Source: Photobacterium sanctipauli (GTDB taxonomy: Bacteria; Pseudomonadota; Gammaproteobacteria; Enterobacterales; Vibrionaceae). From it: a DNA stretch of 64,000 nt. Positions 8,766 through 18,698 of the stretch are shown one piece after another. Position numbers and translations under genes: made by a program. The notes beneath the pieces are model-generated. The model was given only the letters and a program-made list of their open reading frames with translations, did not search any database and was not told the DNA's origin. Location of the stretch: the NCBI RefSeq assembly GCF_003026495.1, contig NZ_PYMA01000001.1:558001-622000 (forward strand). The letters run 5' to 3'. Numbering within the stretch: the stretch's first letter is position 1; every line of letters starts with the position of its first letter.

Positions 8766-10252
8766 GACATTTTCGATGTGTAACAGGTGATCCCTTTTCG
8801 CAACAGGTTATTCTTCGGCCTTTCAGCCCTTGATGTCAGCAACTCCAGGACTTTATTCTGTACTTTTTGCTTTTCCAAACAACGGGAAGCAGGTGTTTGC
8901 TGTTGAATATAATCCGAATGAAACACAACCACGACCTCTTTCGTTTTGAAAGTACCCATCACTGTGGCATCAATTGCCGGGATCTTGAAAGAAAAGTCAT
9001 CCTTTTCCACTTCGAAAGGTTGTTGTTCTGCTTGCCATAATCCGTTTTTATCACCGCTAAAGAGCGCAATATTCAGCGCCCTCAATGACCAAAAGCTGCT
9101 CGCAGGGCCACTGTAATTATCGATAAGACGAGGATCTTCTTCGAACAAGCCTTGAGTCGGAGCCCCGTTTTTTAATGCCCCGTTGGCAATAAAGTATCTG
9201 AGGCTACTTTCCAAAGCATATTTTGCTTCGCCGACCGACAATAAGGATGGGATTGTTTGGTCTCGTCCGATCCCCAAGTCAAGTGCAGCCAACTGCGGGA
9301 CTGAGGCTGCCAAGCGATAACAGGCGCTGCGACCGAAAAATGGCAGGCCTTCGGGAGTGAAAAAGTAGCGGTAGCCATGGATAAACTCGGCTAACGACTC
9401 ACGAATAAATGCCGAATCAAACTCAGGATCAATACGATCAAGCCAATAAAGGGAGTAATAAAAACCCCACGCGTTGTAATAATCATAATTCCCTTTCGCG
9501 CCATCACGGAACCAGCCGTCACCAACGTAAAACTCCTTGACCCTTTCATAACGTTGCTGCTCAACACAGTCCTCACCAGTTAGCGCCTTGATAACTAACT
9601 GCACCGTCAGCGGAAACAAGTGCCAGTTATTATCGACGGTTTGACAATGATTTACCTGCTTGAACCAGCCAACAACCTGTTGTTGCTCTGACGGGGAAAA
9701 TTGCCGCCATACCCAATCACGGCTTAGCCAAAGTGCCAGTGCCAAGTCAGCACTTTCACATATACGCTGATCATAATCATGAAGGGTCCCCCAGTACCCT
9801 TTATGGTTAGGATCGGTCCCTGCAAGAAATGCCTTCGATAAAATGGCAGTGACATCAATCGGCTTACCATTAAGGCCAGCGATAGACGACTGTCCGTTTC
9901 GTTGATTCAACCAAGCCGCCAAGGTCGGCAGTACTCGGCTACACCCCTCCATCGCATCGGTTCTGGCGTTTTGCTGGCTTGGCCGTCCCGGATAATAAGC
10001 GTGGGTGTAATCCCAAACAGCATAATGTTCAAATGCCTCTGCGACGTACTGGACTAAGGTTTCGCAGAGCTGGGATAGCGACTGCTCACTATCGCTAAAT
10101 TGCTGGCGAATAAGCTCGTCATGCTGATTGTATGCCGCCTTCTTATAACGCTGTCGCACGAGGTTTTCTTTGCATAATTTCATATACATCGAAAGGTCTG
10201 GATGCTCGTAAGGTATCGTCGGGCGCGGCTTGGATGTGATTGTTTTTTGCAT
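8753..10252 (-). CDS. DUF2264 domain protein, putative cytosolic polysaccharide-active enzyme
   Basis: 499 aa, no signal peptide. It has the look of DUF2264 proteins: an aromatic-rich alpha/alpha toroid with WDYTHAYYPGRPSQQNARTD near the N-terminus, GLNGKPIDV, NNWHLFPLTVQLVI, GWFRDGAKGNYDYYNAWGF, YFFTPEGLPFFGRSACYRL and a C-terminal beta domain. DUF2264 proteins occur in loci for sulfated or uronic-acid polysaccharides, but I know of no settled activity. Third in the operon anSME-sulfatase-DUF2264-agaY; cytosolic processing of an imported oligosaccharide is inferred. A substrate-cleaving lyase or hydrolase role would fit. Confidence 0.75.
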
Positions 10253-10277
10253 AAGATTCGGCTCAAAAGAAAACGAA

Positions 10278-10295
10278 AGGCCTCCGAAGAGGCCT
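10278..10295 (-). terminator. Hairpin between sulfatase and DUF2264 genes
   Basis: AGGCCTC / GAGGCCT with a CGAA loop; on the minus strand it is followed by TTCGTTTTCTTTT. It could attenuate transcription between the sulfatase and the DUF2264 gene rather than end it. Confidence 0.55.
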
Positions 10296-10309
10296 AATAA
10301 GATGGAAAG

Positions 10310-11914
10310 TTATTTAGCAGAGTCAGTGATGATCTCGTAGCGGTCCTGTCCCCATGCCAAAGGCGCAGGCTTGTCTTTAACCCAGTTGTAAAATGCTGCT
10401 TTTAGCTCTTTCACTTTTTCTGGGTGCTTATCTGCTAGGTTGATAGACTCGGCGGGATCTTCTGCATAGTGGTATAGCTCATACTCTGCGTTGCCGTCAT
10501 CGTAGTAGTGCAGCGACCAGCTCTGATCCTTGATCGCCCACTCACCTTTCGAGTGGCGCTCAATGTATGGGCTTGGAATGAACTCGCCTTCCTCGTAGGT
10601 GATCCACTTCCAGTAATGGTTCCAGAAGTCGGCACTCTCTGGTGAGTAGTGCAATGCACGCGGGCCTGCCCAGTACAGGTACTTATGCGGTTCTTGTTGT
10701 TCACCCATGAACAACGGCATGATGTTTTGGCCATTCACTTTCATTTCTTCAGGAATATCAATACCCGCCGCATTCAACGCCGTCGGTAAGATATCCATCG
10801 CCGAGATCATGGTGTTATTCACTTGGCCTTCAGGTAGTTGCCCCTTCCAGTGAACAACAAACGGCACATGCACACCGCCGCGGTAGCGTGTTCCCTTGAA
10901 CGCACGATCCATGCCGTTCATTGGCATCGGCGACTCAAATACCGCACCGTTATCCGATAGGAAGAAAATCAGGGTGTTTTCATATTCCCCCATTTCTTTT
11001 AGCTTATCGATGATTTGGCCAATGCCTTCATCCGATGCATTCACGTGGGCATAGTATTTATCGACTTCAACATTCCCGGTGTTGAACTTATCCATGTATT
11101 TCGCAGGCGCTGGTTGCTCAAGCGGAATATGCGGCACGCTGTAAGCCAAATTCACGAAAAATGGCTTATCTTCCTCATTGGCTTGTTCAATGAACTTAAC
11201 GGTTTCATCCGTCAGGTTATGGGTGATGTAACCCGGTGCTGGGACATTTTCGCCATTGCGGAAAATGGCCGGTGAGTTGTACAAGGCAACCCCTGATGCG
11301 TAATAGCTGTAGGAGTAGTCAAAACCACGCTCTTCAGCACCAAAACCTTCGCCGGCAAACGGAATTTCATTTTCATGATAATCACGGGTGCGATTTTCTT
11401 CCGGCACCAGCTGCTTGGTCACGCGAGCATTGTGCCACTTACCAATATTTGCCGTCGCATAGCCATTTTCGGTAAACAACTCAGGCAACAGTTTGATATC
11501 TAACGGGATACCTAGCTTCGCATCATCGTTACTGTAGGTACCAAAGCTATGCGGATTTCGACCTGTCATCATTCCCGCCCGTGAAGGGCCACATACCGGT
11601 GTTGCCACATAGGCATTGGTCATGCGTATGCCTTCATTTGCCAACTTGGTAATGGTCGGCATTGAACGTTTCGCCGCATCGTACAATTTATCAAAGTCAC
11701 CATCGTAACGAGCCGGCACAGGGCGTTTAACTAGCTCAGCCTTGTTGATATCGTCCATTGCAAAGTCAAGTTGGGCGGTACCTAAATCATCCATCACAAT
11801 CAATAGCACATTTGGCTGTTCTACTTTCTCGGCGGCGACAGATACCGTTGGGGCAGCGCAGGCAGCGGCGACAAAGCCGGCCAATATCGTCTTCTTGGCT
11901 GAGGACAGTTTCAT
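10310..11914 (-). CDS. Periplasmic type I sulfatase (Cys-type)
   Basis: 534 aa with a Sec signal peptide (KKTILAGFVAAACAAPTVSVAA). Family S1 marks: metal-binding NVLLIVMDDLG near residues 35-45, the formylglycine motif CGPSR with Cys108 (VATPVCGPSRAGMMTGR), GKWHNARV, and FFLSDNGAVFESP. The Cys is expected to be oxidised to formylglycine by the maturase encoded 26 bp upstream. It removes sulfate esters from glycans in the periplasm. AAGGAG precedes the ATG by 7 bases. The position of the sulfate removed cannot be read here; GalNAc-sulfate is inferred from the surrounding pathway. Confidence 0.93.
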   Translation of the reverse strand: MKLSSAKKTILAGFVAAACAAPTVSVAAEKVEQPNVLLIVMDDLGTAQLDFAMDDINKAELVKRPVPARYDGDFDKLYDAAKRSMPTITKLANEGIRMTNAYVATPVCGPSRAGMMTGRNPHSFGTYSNDDAKLGIPLDIKLLPELFTENGYATANIGKWHNARVTKQLVPEENRTRDYHENEIPFAGEGFGAEERGFDYSYSYYASGVALYNSPAIFRNGENVPAPGYITHNLTDETVKFIEQANEEDKPFFVNLAYSVPHIPLEQPAPAKYMDKFNTGNVEVDKYYAHVNASDEGIGQIIDKLKEMGEYENTLIFFLSDNGAVFESPMPMNGMDRAFKGTRYRGGVHVPFVVHWKGQLPEGQVNNTMISAMDILPTALNAAGIDIPEEMKVNGQNIMPLFMGEQQEPHKYLYWAGPRALHYSPESADFWNHYWKWITYEEGEFIPSPYIERHSKGEWAIKDQSWSLHYYDDGNAEYELYHYAEDPAESINLADKHPEKVKELKAAFYNWVKDKPAPLAWGQDRYEIITDSAK

Positions 11915-11940
11915 TATTCACTCCTTGTTATGTAGGGATA

Positions 11941-13176
11941 TTAGGCCGGCATACCGGCCAATAGAGGCATTACATTCGCAGCATGGCCGCCACGTTGTAT
12001 TTCTTGCGCCATTAAATGCATCGCAGGTGCGGTATGGCGGAAAATCTGTTGGTAGGATGCACAAAGGTAATTGTGCTTATGGCGCTCATCAGCCACGGTC
12101 TCGATTCGGTGTTTTGGGCAACCGCCAAAACACAAAGCATGGAAGTCGCACTGCTGGCAGCGCTGGGTGAGCTTGGCTGATTTCGCACTGCCAAACCGAC
12201 GCTGCTGCTTGCTGGTCGCCAAGGTGGCAATGTTGGTTTGGCTGATATTACCGAGCTTATTGGCGGGGTAAACATAATGGTCGCACGAATAGACATCACC
12301 GTTGGCTTCAATCACCATAGCCTGGCCACACTCGCGAGATTGAACGCATACCGACGCTGGATACCCAAGCCAAGTGGCCAAGATGCTGTCGAACATGCGT
12401 ACGAAAACCTGGCCAACATCTTCTTTGATCCACTCATCAAAAACATCCGCCATGAAGCGCCCATAGCCATGAGCGGGCACCGAGAATGGCGCTAACTCCA
12501 ACTCTTCGCTGGCGCCAGCGGGAACATAGTGTCCCTTTTGGATACTCTGGCATTGGGGCTGTAGCTCGACAATTGGAATAAACTGCAAGTGCTGCGAGCC
12601 CAGCGCCTTGAGCGCCCGGTAGGTTTCCCGGCCTTGGTGCCAGTTCTGATCGTTGATAACCGTAAGGGTGTTGAACTCAACCCCATGACTTTTTAACAAC
12701 TCTATGGCGTGCTTTACCCGCTCAAAGGTAGGGCGGCCATTGACCGAAATACGGTACTTGTCATGCACTTCGGCAATACCGTCAATCGATACTCCAATTA
12801 AAAATTGGTGTTCGGCAAAGAACTCGGCCCACTGCTTATTGATTGCAATCGCATTGGTTTGAAAACTGTTGGTGATGCGCTTCCCTTCGGCATATTGCTG
12901 CTGGTATTTAACAACTTGCTTATAAAAGTCCAGCCCAGCAAGGGTTGGCTCTCCCCCCTGCCATGCAAAGTCGATCTCATCACTGTCTTGCGAGCGAATA
13001 TAATCACGCACGTAGCGTTTAAGCGTACCATCGCCCATATAGTTCGTTCGTGGGTCTGTTGCAGGCGAGAAGGTGTCTTCTTTTTCAAGGTAGAAACAAT
13101 AGTCGCACTTCAAATTACAGTGAAAACTGGTTGGCTTCGCCATCATATGAAAACGGGCTTTGTGTGCAGGGCTCAT
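11941..13176 (-). CDS. Anaerobic sulfatase-maturating enzyme (radical SAM/SPASM)
   Basis: 411-aa radical SAM enzyme that converts the active-site Cys (or Ser) of sulfatases into formylglycine without oxygen. The radical SAM cluster is CNLKCDYCFY (Cys20, Cys24, Cys27). DFAWQGGEPTLAGLDFY is the GGEP segment. The C-terminal SPASM cysteines are at VCVQSRECGQ, VYSCDHYVYP, QRCQQCDFHALCFGGCPKHR and YLCASY. Length is typical (about 370-420 aa). First gene of a minus-strand operon; the sulfatase follows after 26 bp. It probably also serves the second sulfatase at 40.1 kb, since no other maturase is in the window. Confidence 0.95.
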   Translation of the reverse strand: MSPAHKARFHMMAKPTSFHCNLKCDYCFYLEKEDTFSPATDPRTNYMGDGTLKRYVRDYIRSQDSDEIDFAWQGGEPTLAGLDFYKQVVKYQQQYAEGKRITNSFQTNAIAINKQWAEFFAEHQFLIGVSIDGIAEVHDKYRISVNGRPTFERVKHAIELLKSHGVEFNTLTVINDQNWHQGRETYRALKALGSQHLQFIPIVELQPQCQSIQKGHYVPAGASEELELAPFSVPAHGYGRFMADVFDEWIKEDVGQVFVRMFDSILATWLGYPASVCVQSRECGQAMVIEANGDVYSCDHYVYPANKLGNISQTNIATLATSKQQRRFGSAKSAKLTQRCQQCDFHALCFGGCPKHRIETVADERHKHNYLCASYQQIFRHTAPAMHLMAQEIQRGGHAANVMPLLAGMPA

Positions 13177-13519
13177 TGCTTACCTTTACGTTTACGAAGA
13201 ACTACGAAAGATGATATGAAAGCAAACGAAAAATAATAGTGACAGGCATCACAAGCCATGAAGAAGATATACAGCTAGAAAGTGTTTAAGTTAAAAACTT
13301 TGATAAAGAACCAACTCGAAACAATTAATACGCAACAAATGAAAATTCGAAAGAAAAAACACTCAAACACACTTTCACTAGTGAGTTTAAGCCCACAAAC
13401 AATAAGATAATAATTGTCAGCAGCCTTCGATATAAAACAGTGTGAACATGGTCAACAACCCTTTATTTCATTTTCGATAGCCTTCACTGAAAAAACAAAC
13501 ACAACCAAAAGGTAAATAA
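13177..13519. promoter_or_regulatory. Divergent promoter region between sulfatase operon and chondroitinase gene
   Basis: 343 bp of AT-rich DNA. Near the maturase, CGAAG (13195), CGAAAG (13205), TGAAAG (13217) and CGAAAA (13227) are spaced 10, 12 and 10 bp. Nearer the lyase gene are CGAAAC (13317), TGAAAA (13340), CGAAAG (13348) and ATTTCATTTTCGAT (about 13465-13478). These match the half-sites near agaR at 39.8 kb. Joint AgaR control of both transcripts is inferred. Confidence 0.5.
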
Positions 13520-16500
13520 ATGAAATATGGTATTCTAACTTTAAGCATCATGCTGGCCTTAACGGGCTGTAATTCCAATCAAAATAATGAGGAAGGAAAA
13601 GCGAATGAGCCTGGTGGATATATGTACTTCTTTGAAGATGGTATTCCACAAACAATATCCACTAACAGTCCGCATGCTTTAGCTATATCTAACCAACAAT
13701 CCAAAGATGGCGACCACTCATTACAATGGCAGTTTGAATCAACAAACACACTGAAATTTAGTAATGACATTGGTTACAGCGCTGATGAAGACCCAGCAAC
13801 TCCCTTAACCTTCATGGCTTGGGTATATAACTCGACCCCAATCAATGACTCACTGCGTTTTTCTTTCAAAACCAACGAGCAAGAAAATGTATTTTTCCAA
13901 TATTCCCTTAACTTTACCGGCTGGCGAGGTATCGCGGTTCCATTTAGGGATATGAACGGTGCACCGGCGGAAAGCATGAACCAGCTCAAATTACTTCTCC
14001 TAGCACTGCCGGTACCATTTTATTAGACCAAGTAATGATGGCTGTGCCCGTCGATAATCGTTGGCCGACCCCAGACTACCAGCAACCGTTTGTAAACCCG
14101 GATATTCCAACATCGGCAAATAAGCATTGGAGTGCTGTGCTGATGTATGACCAAATGCTTCGAGAAGAAAACCCGAATTTTAATTTCGAAGTAGAATTTG
14201 ATGATACAAGTGGTGAGACAGCCACATTGTATTCAAATTTCGACCAGCATCTGGGAGTGAAGCCCAATAGCGTTATAAGCCAAGAAAAAATTGACCAAAA
14301 CCTTGCTAAATACCAACCATTTAAAATCCAAACTCTCGCCGATGGCAGTATTTCGGGAGAGCCACTAGACCACCCCAATAGACAGAAATTTTTAAAAACA
14401 GGCATTCTCAACGAGCATACTGAAGAAATGCTTCTGGATACCCAACAAGTAAGGGATCTCGGCAAGGCCATGCTAGAGACGGCGAAGTTTCTTCGTACCA
14501 ACTCACTCTCGTCTGAAAACAGGCATGCATTGGAAAGTGCGTTTATAGACGCCACTCAATACGCGATTTCTCAAGGTTTTACTAACGGCTCTGGCTACCA
14601 AATTGTCTCCCACCTTGGCTACCAAACTCGTGAGCTATTTGATTCGCTTTTCATCATGAGACAGCTGATCAGTGAGCACGGTTTACTAAAAGAATCCCAG
14701 CAATTAATGATGTGGTTTAACGCATCAGGCCGTATTTATGAGAAAGATGAAGACATCATCGATTCAAATGTCGATATCTTAAATACCCAATTACAATGGA
14801 TGGTAAAAAGCTTCCTGCTGCTACCCGATCATAATGAACGTGTGGCCATGTTAAACCAGCTACAACAGTGGTTAAGCCAAACCCTTCTTACATCAGATGG
14901 ACTAGGCGGCGGCTTCAAACCTGATGGTTCCACTTTCCATCACTCTCAGCATTATCCAGCCTATGGCAAAGATGCATTTAATGGCTTATCCGCAACAATA
15001 TTTGGTCTTGGTGGAAGCCCTTATCAAATTACGCAACCGGCACATGAATACACTAAAGATGCATTGCTGAAAATGCGTATTTACACCAAAGAAATGGTAA
15101 CGCCGATAGTGCTCAGTGGACGCCATCCTACAGGTGAACAAAAAATATCCGCAACACCTTACAAATGGATGGCACTTGCAGGATCACCATCAGGCGACTC
15201 AATAGACCAAGAGTTAGCTGCCGCGTATGCAAATTTGGCAAAGATGCCAGAATTTGAAGAGATTCCAGCAGAAGATGAGCCAGTTGGTGTTTGGGCTATG
15301 AATTACTCGTCAACGGCTATATCAAGGGGAACCAGCTTCCAGGATCCTTCACTTTCATGGTTAGCGATGGCCAGGGGCTTCAGCCGATACCTGGTTGGCA
15401 ATGAAACTTATGAAGCGAACAACCTATATGGTCGCTACTTGCAATACGGCCAACTTGAATTGACACCATCGGATCTAAGCAAGCGACCCTTTAGCCATGA
15501 TGGGTGGGATTGGAACCGCTTCCCTGGTACCACCACCATTCATTTGCCCAATGACGAGCTAAAGGCAACACTGTCTCAGTTACCAGCCGCTGGTATCGAA
15601 GAAATGCTGCTATCGACAGAAAGCTATTCGGGTGCCAATGCATTGGGAGACGATAATGCTATGTTCGCGATGAAGTTACATGGACATAAGAAATATGAGC
15701 AACAAAGCCTAAGAGCCAGAAAGTCTTATTTTTTCTTTGACGATACCATCGTCGCGCTTGGTTCTGGCGTTGTAAATAACGAAAGTCGCTACCCAACAGA
15801 AACCACCTTGTTTCAGCATAGTGTGCCTAACCTTGAGCCTATTGAAATCAATAACTCACCAGAAAACCAACTAGGCACAGATACGACTTTCTCTAGCGAC
15901 ACCAAGTTCAAAGATCCCGCTGGCAACTTGTATTTTGTTCAAGTTAAAGGGGATGAAACCATCCGTTTCCTATACCAAGACCAACATTCAAATGCACAAA
16001 ATGATGGCAGTCCAACACAGGGGCAATTCGCAACAGCCCTGATTAACCATGGCATCGCCCCTGAGGATAGCCAATATGAATATGCCGTTCGTGTAGAACC
16101 GGCAGATGAGATTGAACCTAACTACACCGTCATTCAGCATGACAATAAAGTGCATGCCGTAAGGGGGGGCTCAGGCGTCGAGAGTTTTGCATTTTTTGAA
16201 GCCGCAACTACGACAGGGACTCACGTTTTAGCAGCCGATACCCCCTCCCAGGTGATGACTCAAATCACAAATGGCCGAAACTTATCACTGAGTATCGTGA
16301 ACCCAGATTTAGCGATATATACAGGAACAGATCCGGATCAGGTTGATGAAAACGGGGAGCAAGTTGAAGTAAGTATCTATAGCAGACCATGGCGCTATAG
16401 CTTATCTCAACCCGTCCAAACCACTATCACGGTGAAAGGTCATTGGCAGCTTAATCAACCAGGTAGCCAAGCAACAATCAGACATACAGGAGAAAATACA

Positions 16501-16563
16501 GAGGTCACGGTAAAAACTACCCATGCAACACCTGAAAGGTTAAGCCTGACCCCATCTACATAA
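13520..16563 (+). pseudogene. Chondroitinase ABC-like PL8 lyase lipoprotein, interrupted by a one-base frameshift
   Basis: Two abutting ORFs (13520-14026 and 14035-16563) are one gene in two frames. The first has a lipobox (LALTGCNSN) and the N-terminal beta-sandwich domain of chondroitinase ABC (FTGWRGIAVPFRDM). Reading shifts at the AAA codon 13988-13990: re-reading one A as ATT gives ITSPSTAGTILLDQVMMAVP and then VPVDNRWPTPDYQQPFVN, as in the Proteus enzyme. Restored length would be about 1014 aa, against 1021 for Proteus chondroitinase ABC (from memory). Lyase residues are kept: His and Tyr in HHSQHYPAY, Arg in SGRHPTG, Glu in STESYSG. A missing A in an A run (AAAA to AAA) explains it; a sequencing error is equally possible. 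Confidence 0.85.
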
Positions 16564-16576
16564 ATTAATACTCAAA

Positions 16577-16601
16577 GGGCAAAGCTAGGTTAGCTTTGCC
16601 C
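16577..16601 (+). terminator. Hairpin after the chondroitinase ABC-like gene
   Basis: GGGCAAAGCTA / TAGCTTTGCCC, perfect 11-bp arms with a 3-base loop, 13 bp after the stop. There is no T run, so it may be a weak or factor-assisted terminator. Confidence 0.55.
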
Positions 16602-16766
16602 GACAGCACTCAACAAAAAAGGATAGCTTTACAACTGACATAGCCGGTTACCGACTTCTCCAGAAACTCACTGATAAACACAGTCAGTTACAAGATTTTT
16701 TTATATGTTGTAGAAATATTTGAGTTTCAATTATTAAAACACATATAAACTCTAAGGAGAATAGTC

Positions 16767-17402
16767 ATGTCTAACTTTAAGCTCACACACAGGACTGCAA
16801 CATCGATATCCGAACGCATTGCCTATCGTATCACCCAACTACTTAAGCTGGCCCTGAACGTGTTCTATGGTAAAAAATACGCCAAAAGAGCCGTCATTCT
16901 TGAAACCATCGCGGCAGTGCCGGGCATGGTGGCAGGCATGTTCAACCATCTAAAATCGCTACGCAGAATGAAAGATGACGAAGGCTGGATAAGGCAGCTG
17001 CTCGACGAGGCTGAAAACGAGCGTATGCATTTGATGATCTTTTTAGATATCGCCAAGCCAAGCTGGGTAGAAAGACTGCTGGTGTTACTGGGGCAAGGAG
17101 TATTCATCCTTGTTTATAGCGTTATCTATTTGCTGTCTTCTAGAATTGCGCATCGCGTTGTGGGCTATTTTGAGGAAGAAGCCTGTAAAAGCTACTCTGA
17201 ATACCTCGATAAAATCGATGCCGGCGAAGTAGAAAACACACCCGCGCCAGACATCGCCATTAGTTACTATAAGCTGCCAGCCAATGCGAAGCTAAGGGAC
17301 GTAATTTTACGTATCCGCGAAGATGAAGCAGGCCACCGGGATAGAAACCACGGCTTTGCTGACGCTTACGAAAGCAAAACCTTACCCGCTCATCAAAACT
17401 AA
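16767..17402 (+). CDS. aox: Alternative oxidase (cyanide-insensitive ubiquinol oxidase)
   Basis: 211-aa membrane-associated di-iron quinol oxidase that passes electrons from ubiquinol to oxygen without proton pumping. All four iron-ligand helices are visible: LETIAAVPGMVAGM, LLDEAENERMHLMIF, YFEEEACKSYSEYL and REDEAGHRDRNHGF. A hydrophobic segment LLVLLGQGVFILVYSVIYLL lies between the first and second pairs. AAGGAG precedes the ATG. Aox is known in marine bacteria including Vibrio fischeri, where nitric oxide induces it; I see no clear regulator site here. It stands alone between a chondroitinase-like gene and a LacI regulator, an unusual place. Confidence 0.95.
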   Translation: MSNFKLTHRTATSISERIAYRITQLLKLALNVFYGKKYAKRAVILETIAAVPGMVAGMFNHLKSLRRMKDDEGWIRQLLDEAENERMHLMIFLDIAKPSWVERLLVLLGQGVFILVYSVIYLLSSRIAHRVVGYFEEEACKSYSEYLDKIDAGEVENTPAPDIAISYYKLPANAKLRDVILRIREDEAGHRDRNHGFADAYESKTLPAHQN

Positions 17403-17421
17403 GACTTAAGCGAGCCTCAAT

Positions 17422-17455
17422 GCCCCCAATGTGAGAGAGAAATATTGGGGGCTTT
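17422..17455. terminator. Terminator between aox and the convergent lacI-family gene
   Basis: GCCCCCAAT / ATTGGGGGC, 9-bp arms with a 13-base loop, followed on the plus side by TTT. It lies between convergent stop codons. Confidence 0.75.
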
Positions 17456-17467
17456 CACAACCAACGA

Positions 17468-18499
17468 CTATTGCATACTAGAATCACGAACAATAAGTTC
17501 TGTATTCACGCAAACCTTCACGGCCTTTTCTGGTTTAAGCAAAGACTCAACCGTGTCATTTGCCATCTGCTGATAATCAATTGCCACCGAGGAAAGGCTT
17601 GGGTTCTGGTAATCGTTGAATGCGATATTTTCAAAGCCGATCAGCCCAATACCATCTAGTCGATTGCTATCAATCTCCCTCATCTTGCCAATAAAGCCAT
17701 GAGCAATAGCGTCTGATGCGCAAACCAAGGCATCAATTTCCGATAATTCAACAAATCGATTGACTGCCAGCGAGCCAAGTTTTTCAGAATAGCCACAACC
17801 GATCACAACAGGGGTCATTCCGTACTCTGTCGCTGCTCGTTTATAACCGTCTTCTCGGCTCCTTGCCGATAGCTTAGTTTCGTCGCCGCCGATAAACGCG
17901 ATATGGGAAAACCCATTCTCTGCCAAATGCTTAGCTGCGCGATAAGCACCACCTTCATCATCAGTCGTGACATTGATTGCGGCATGCTCTTGCGACACAT
18001 TCCTGTCTATCGAAGCAATGTTGTAGCCTGACTCAACCAAGTTATCGATAAACAATGAATTATCAGTGAGTCCAACAAAAACGGCTGCGCATATGGACTT
18101 TGAATTGAAGTTGTCCCTGATCCTAGATTCGACTTCAGCAGCATCTTCATCTTCATGGATCATTTCCACCAACAGCGAATGGTCATGCTGCTTTGTAGCC
18201 ATGATGAAATTAGAGACAACCCCCATCATATAAGCAGAATCAAGATTATTCATATGACCATCAGCGGTATCATTCGACGTGGTATGTATATATAACGCGA
18301 TGACTTTTTGCGGAATCCCCTTTAGAACCGACGCAAAACGGTTTGGCTTGTAATTATGGTCAGATATCGCATCGAGAACCTTTTTTCGGGTCTTTTCCGG
18401 AATATCAGGGTAATTATTGATGACTTTAGAGACGGTGCTTCTTGAAACCCCAGCAATTTTCGCAATCTCACTACTATTGATGTTTCTATTACTGCTCAT
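17468..18499 (-). CDS. LacI-family transcriptional regulator of the alpha-galactosidase module
   Basis: 343 aa. The N-terminal helix-turn-helix is clear (SSEIAKIAGVSRSTVSKVIN), followed by the hinge (NYKPNRFASVLKG) and a periplasmic-binding-protein-like sugar domain (ICAAVFVGLTDNSLFI, AFIGGDETKLSARSREDGY, DALVCASDAIAHGFIG). It is divergent from the GH36 gene across 199 bp that hold three copies of a 14-bp palindrome, the expected operator of such a repressor. The inducer is probably an alpha-galactoside or a breakdown product (inference). Confidence 0.92.
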   Translation of the reverse strand: MSSNRNINSSEIAKIAGVSRSTVSKVINNYPDIPEKTRKKVLDAISDHNYKPNRFASVLKGIPQKVIALYIHTTSNDTADGHMNNLDSAYMMGVVSNFIMATKQHDHSLLVEMIHEDEDAAEVESRIRDNFNSKSICAAVFVGLTDNSLFIDNLVESGYNIASIDRNVSQEHAAINVTTDDEGGAYRAAKHLAENGFSHIAFIGGDETKLSARSREDGYKRAATEYGMTPVVIGCGYSEKLGSLAVNRFVELSEIDALVCASDAIAHGFIGKMREIDSNRLDGIGLIGFENIAFNDYQNPSLSSVAIDYQQMANDTVESLLKPEKAVKVCVNTELIVRDSSMQ

Positions 18500-18584
18500 G
18501 GTCGATCTTTTTGTGAAGTGTGCCAGTAGAATACCGAATTTACCCCCTATTTAAAATTCAAATTATCGGATTGATCACAAAACA

Positions 18585-18662
18585 CGAACAGCTGTTAGTG
18601 ATAACCTCAAGCCCAACGAACAGCTGTTCGTATATTTTTGAGATGTTACGAACAGCTGTTCT
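18585..18662. promoter_or_regulatory. Triple LacI-family operator, 14-bp palindromes 32 bp apart
   Basis: CGAACAGCTGTTAG (18585-18598), CGAACAGCTGTTCG (18617-18630) and CGAACAGCTGTTCT (18649-18662). The middle copy is a perfect palindrome; the outer ones differ at one or two end bases. Starts are exactly 32 bp apart, about three helical turns, so bound dimers would face the same side. The array lies between the divergent regulator and GH36 genes. Confidence 0.8.
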
Positions 18663-18698
18663 AAGAAGAATATTTAAATCCAATAACGAAGGTTCTCA

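Noticed and set aside
13985..14035. Programmed -1 frameshift in the chondroitinase-like gene
   Set aside because: CTCAAATTA is not a canonical slippery heptamer (X XXY YYZ) and no strong downstream pseudoknot was seen; a lost base in an A run is simpler.
18585..18662. Short CRISPR-like array
   Set aside because: Three 14-bp palindromes with 18-bp gaps between divergent regulator and target genes are operators; no cas genes and repeats far too short.
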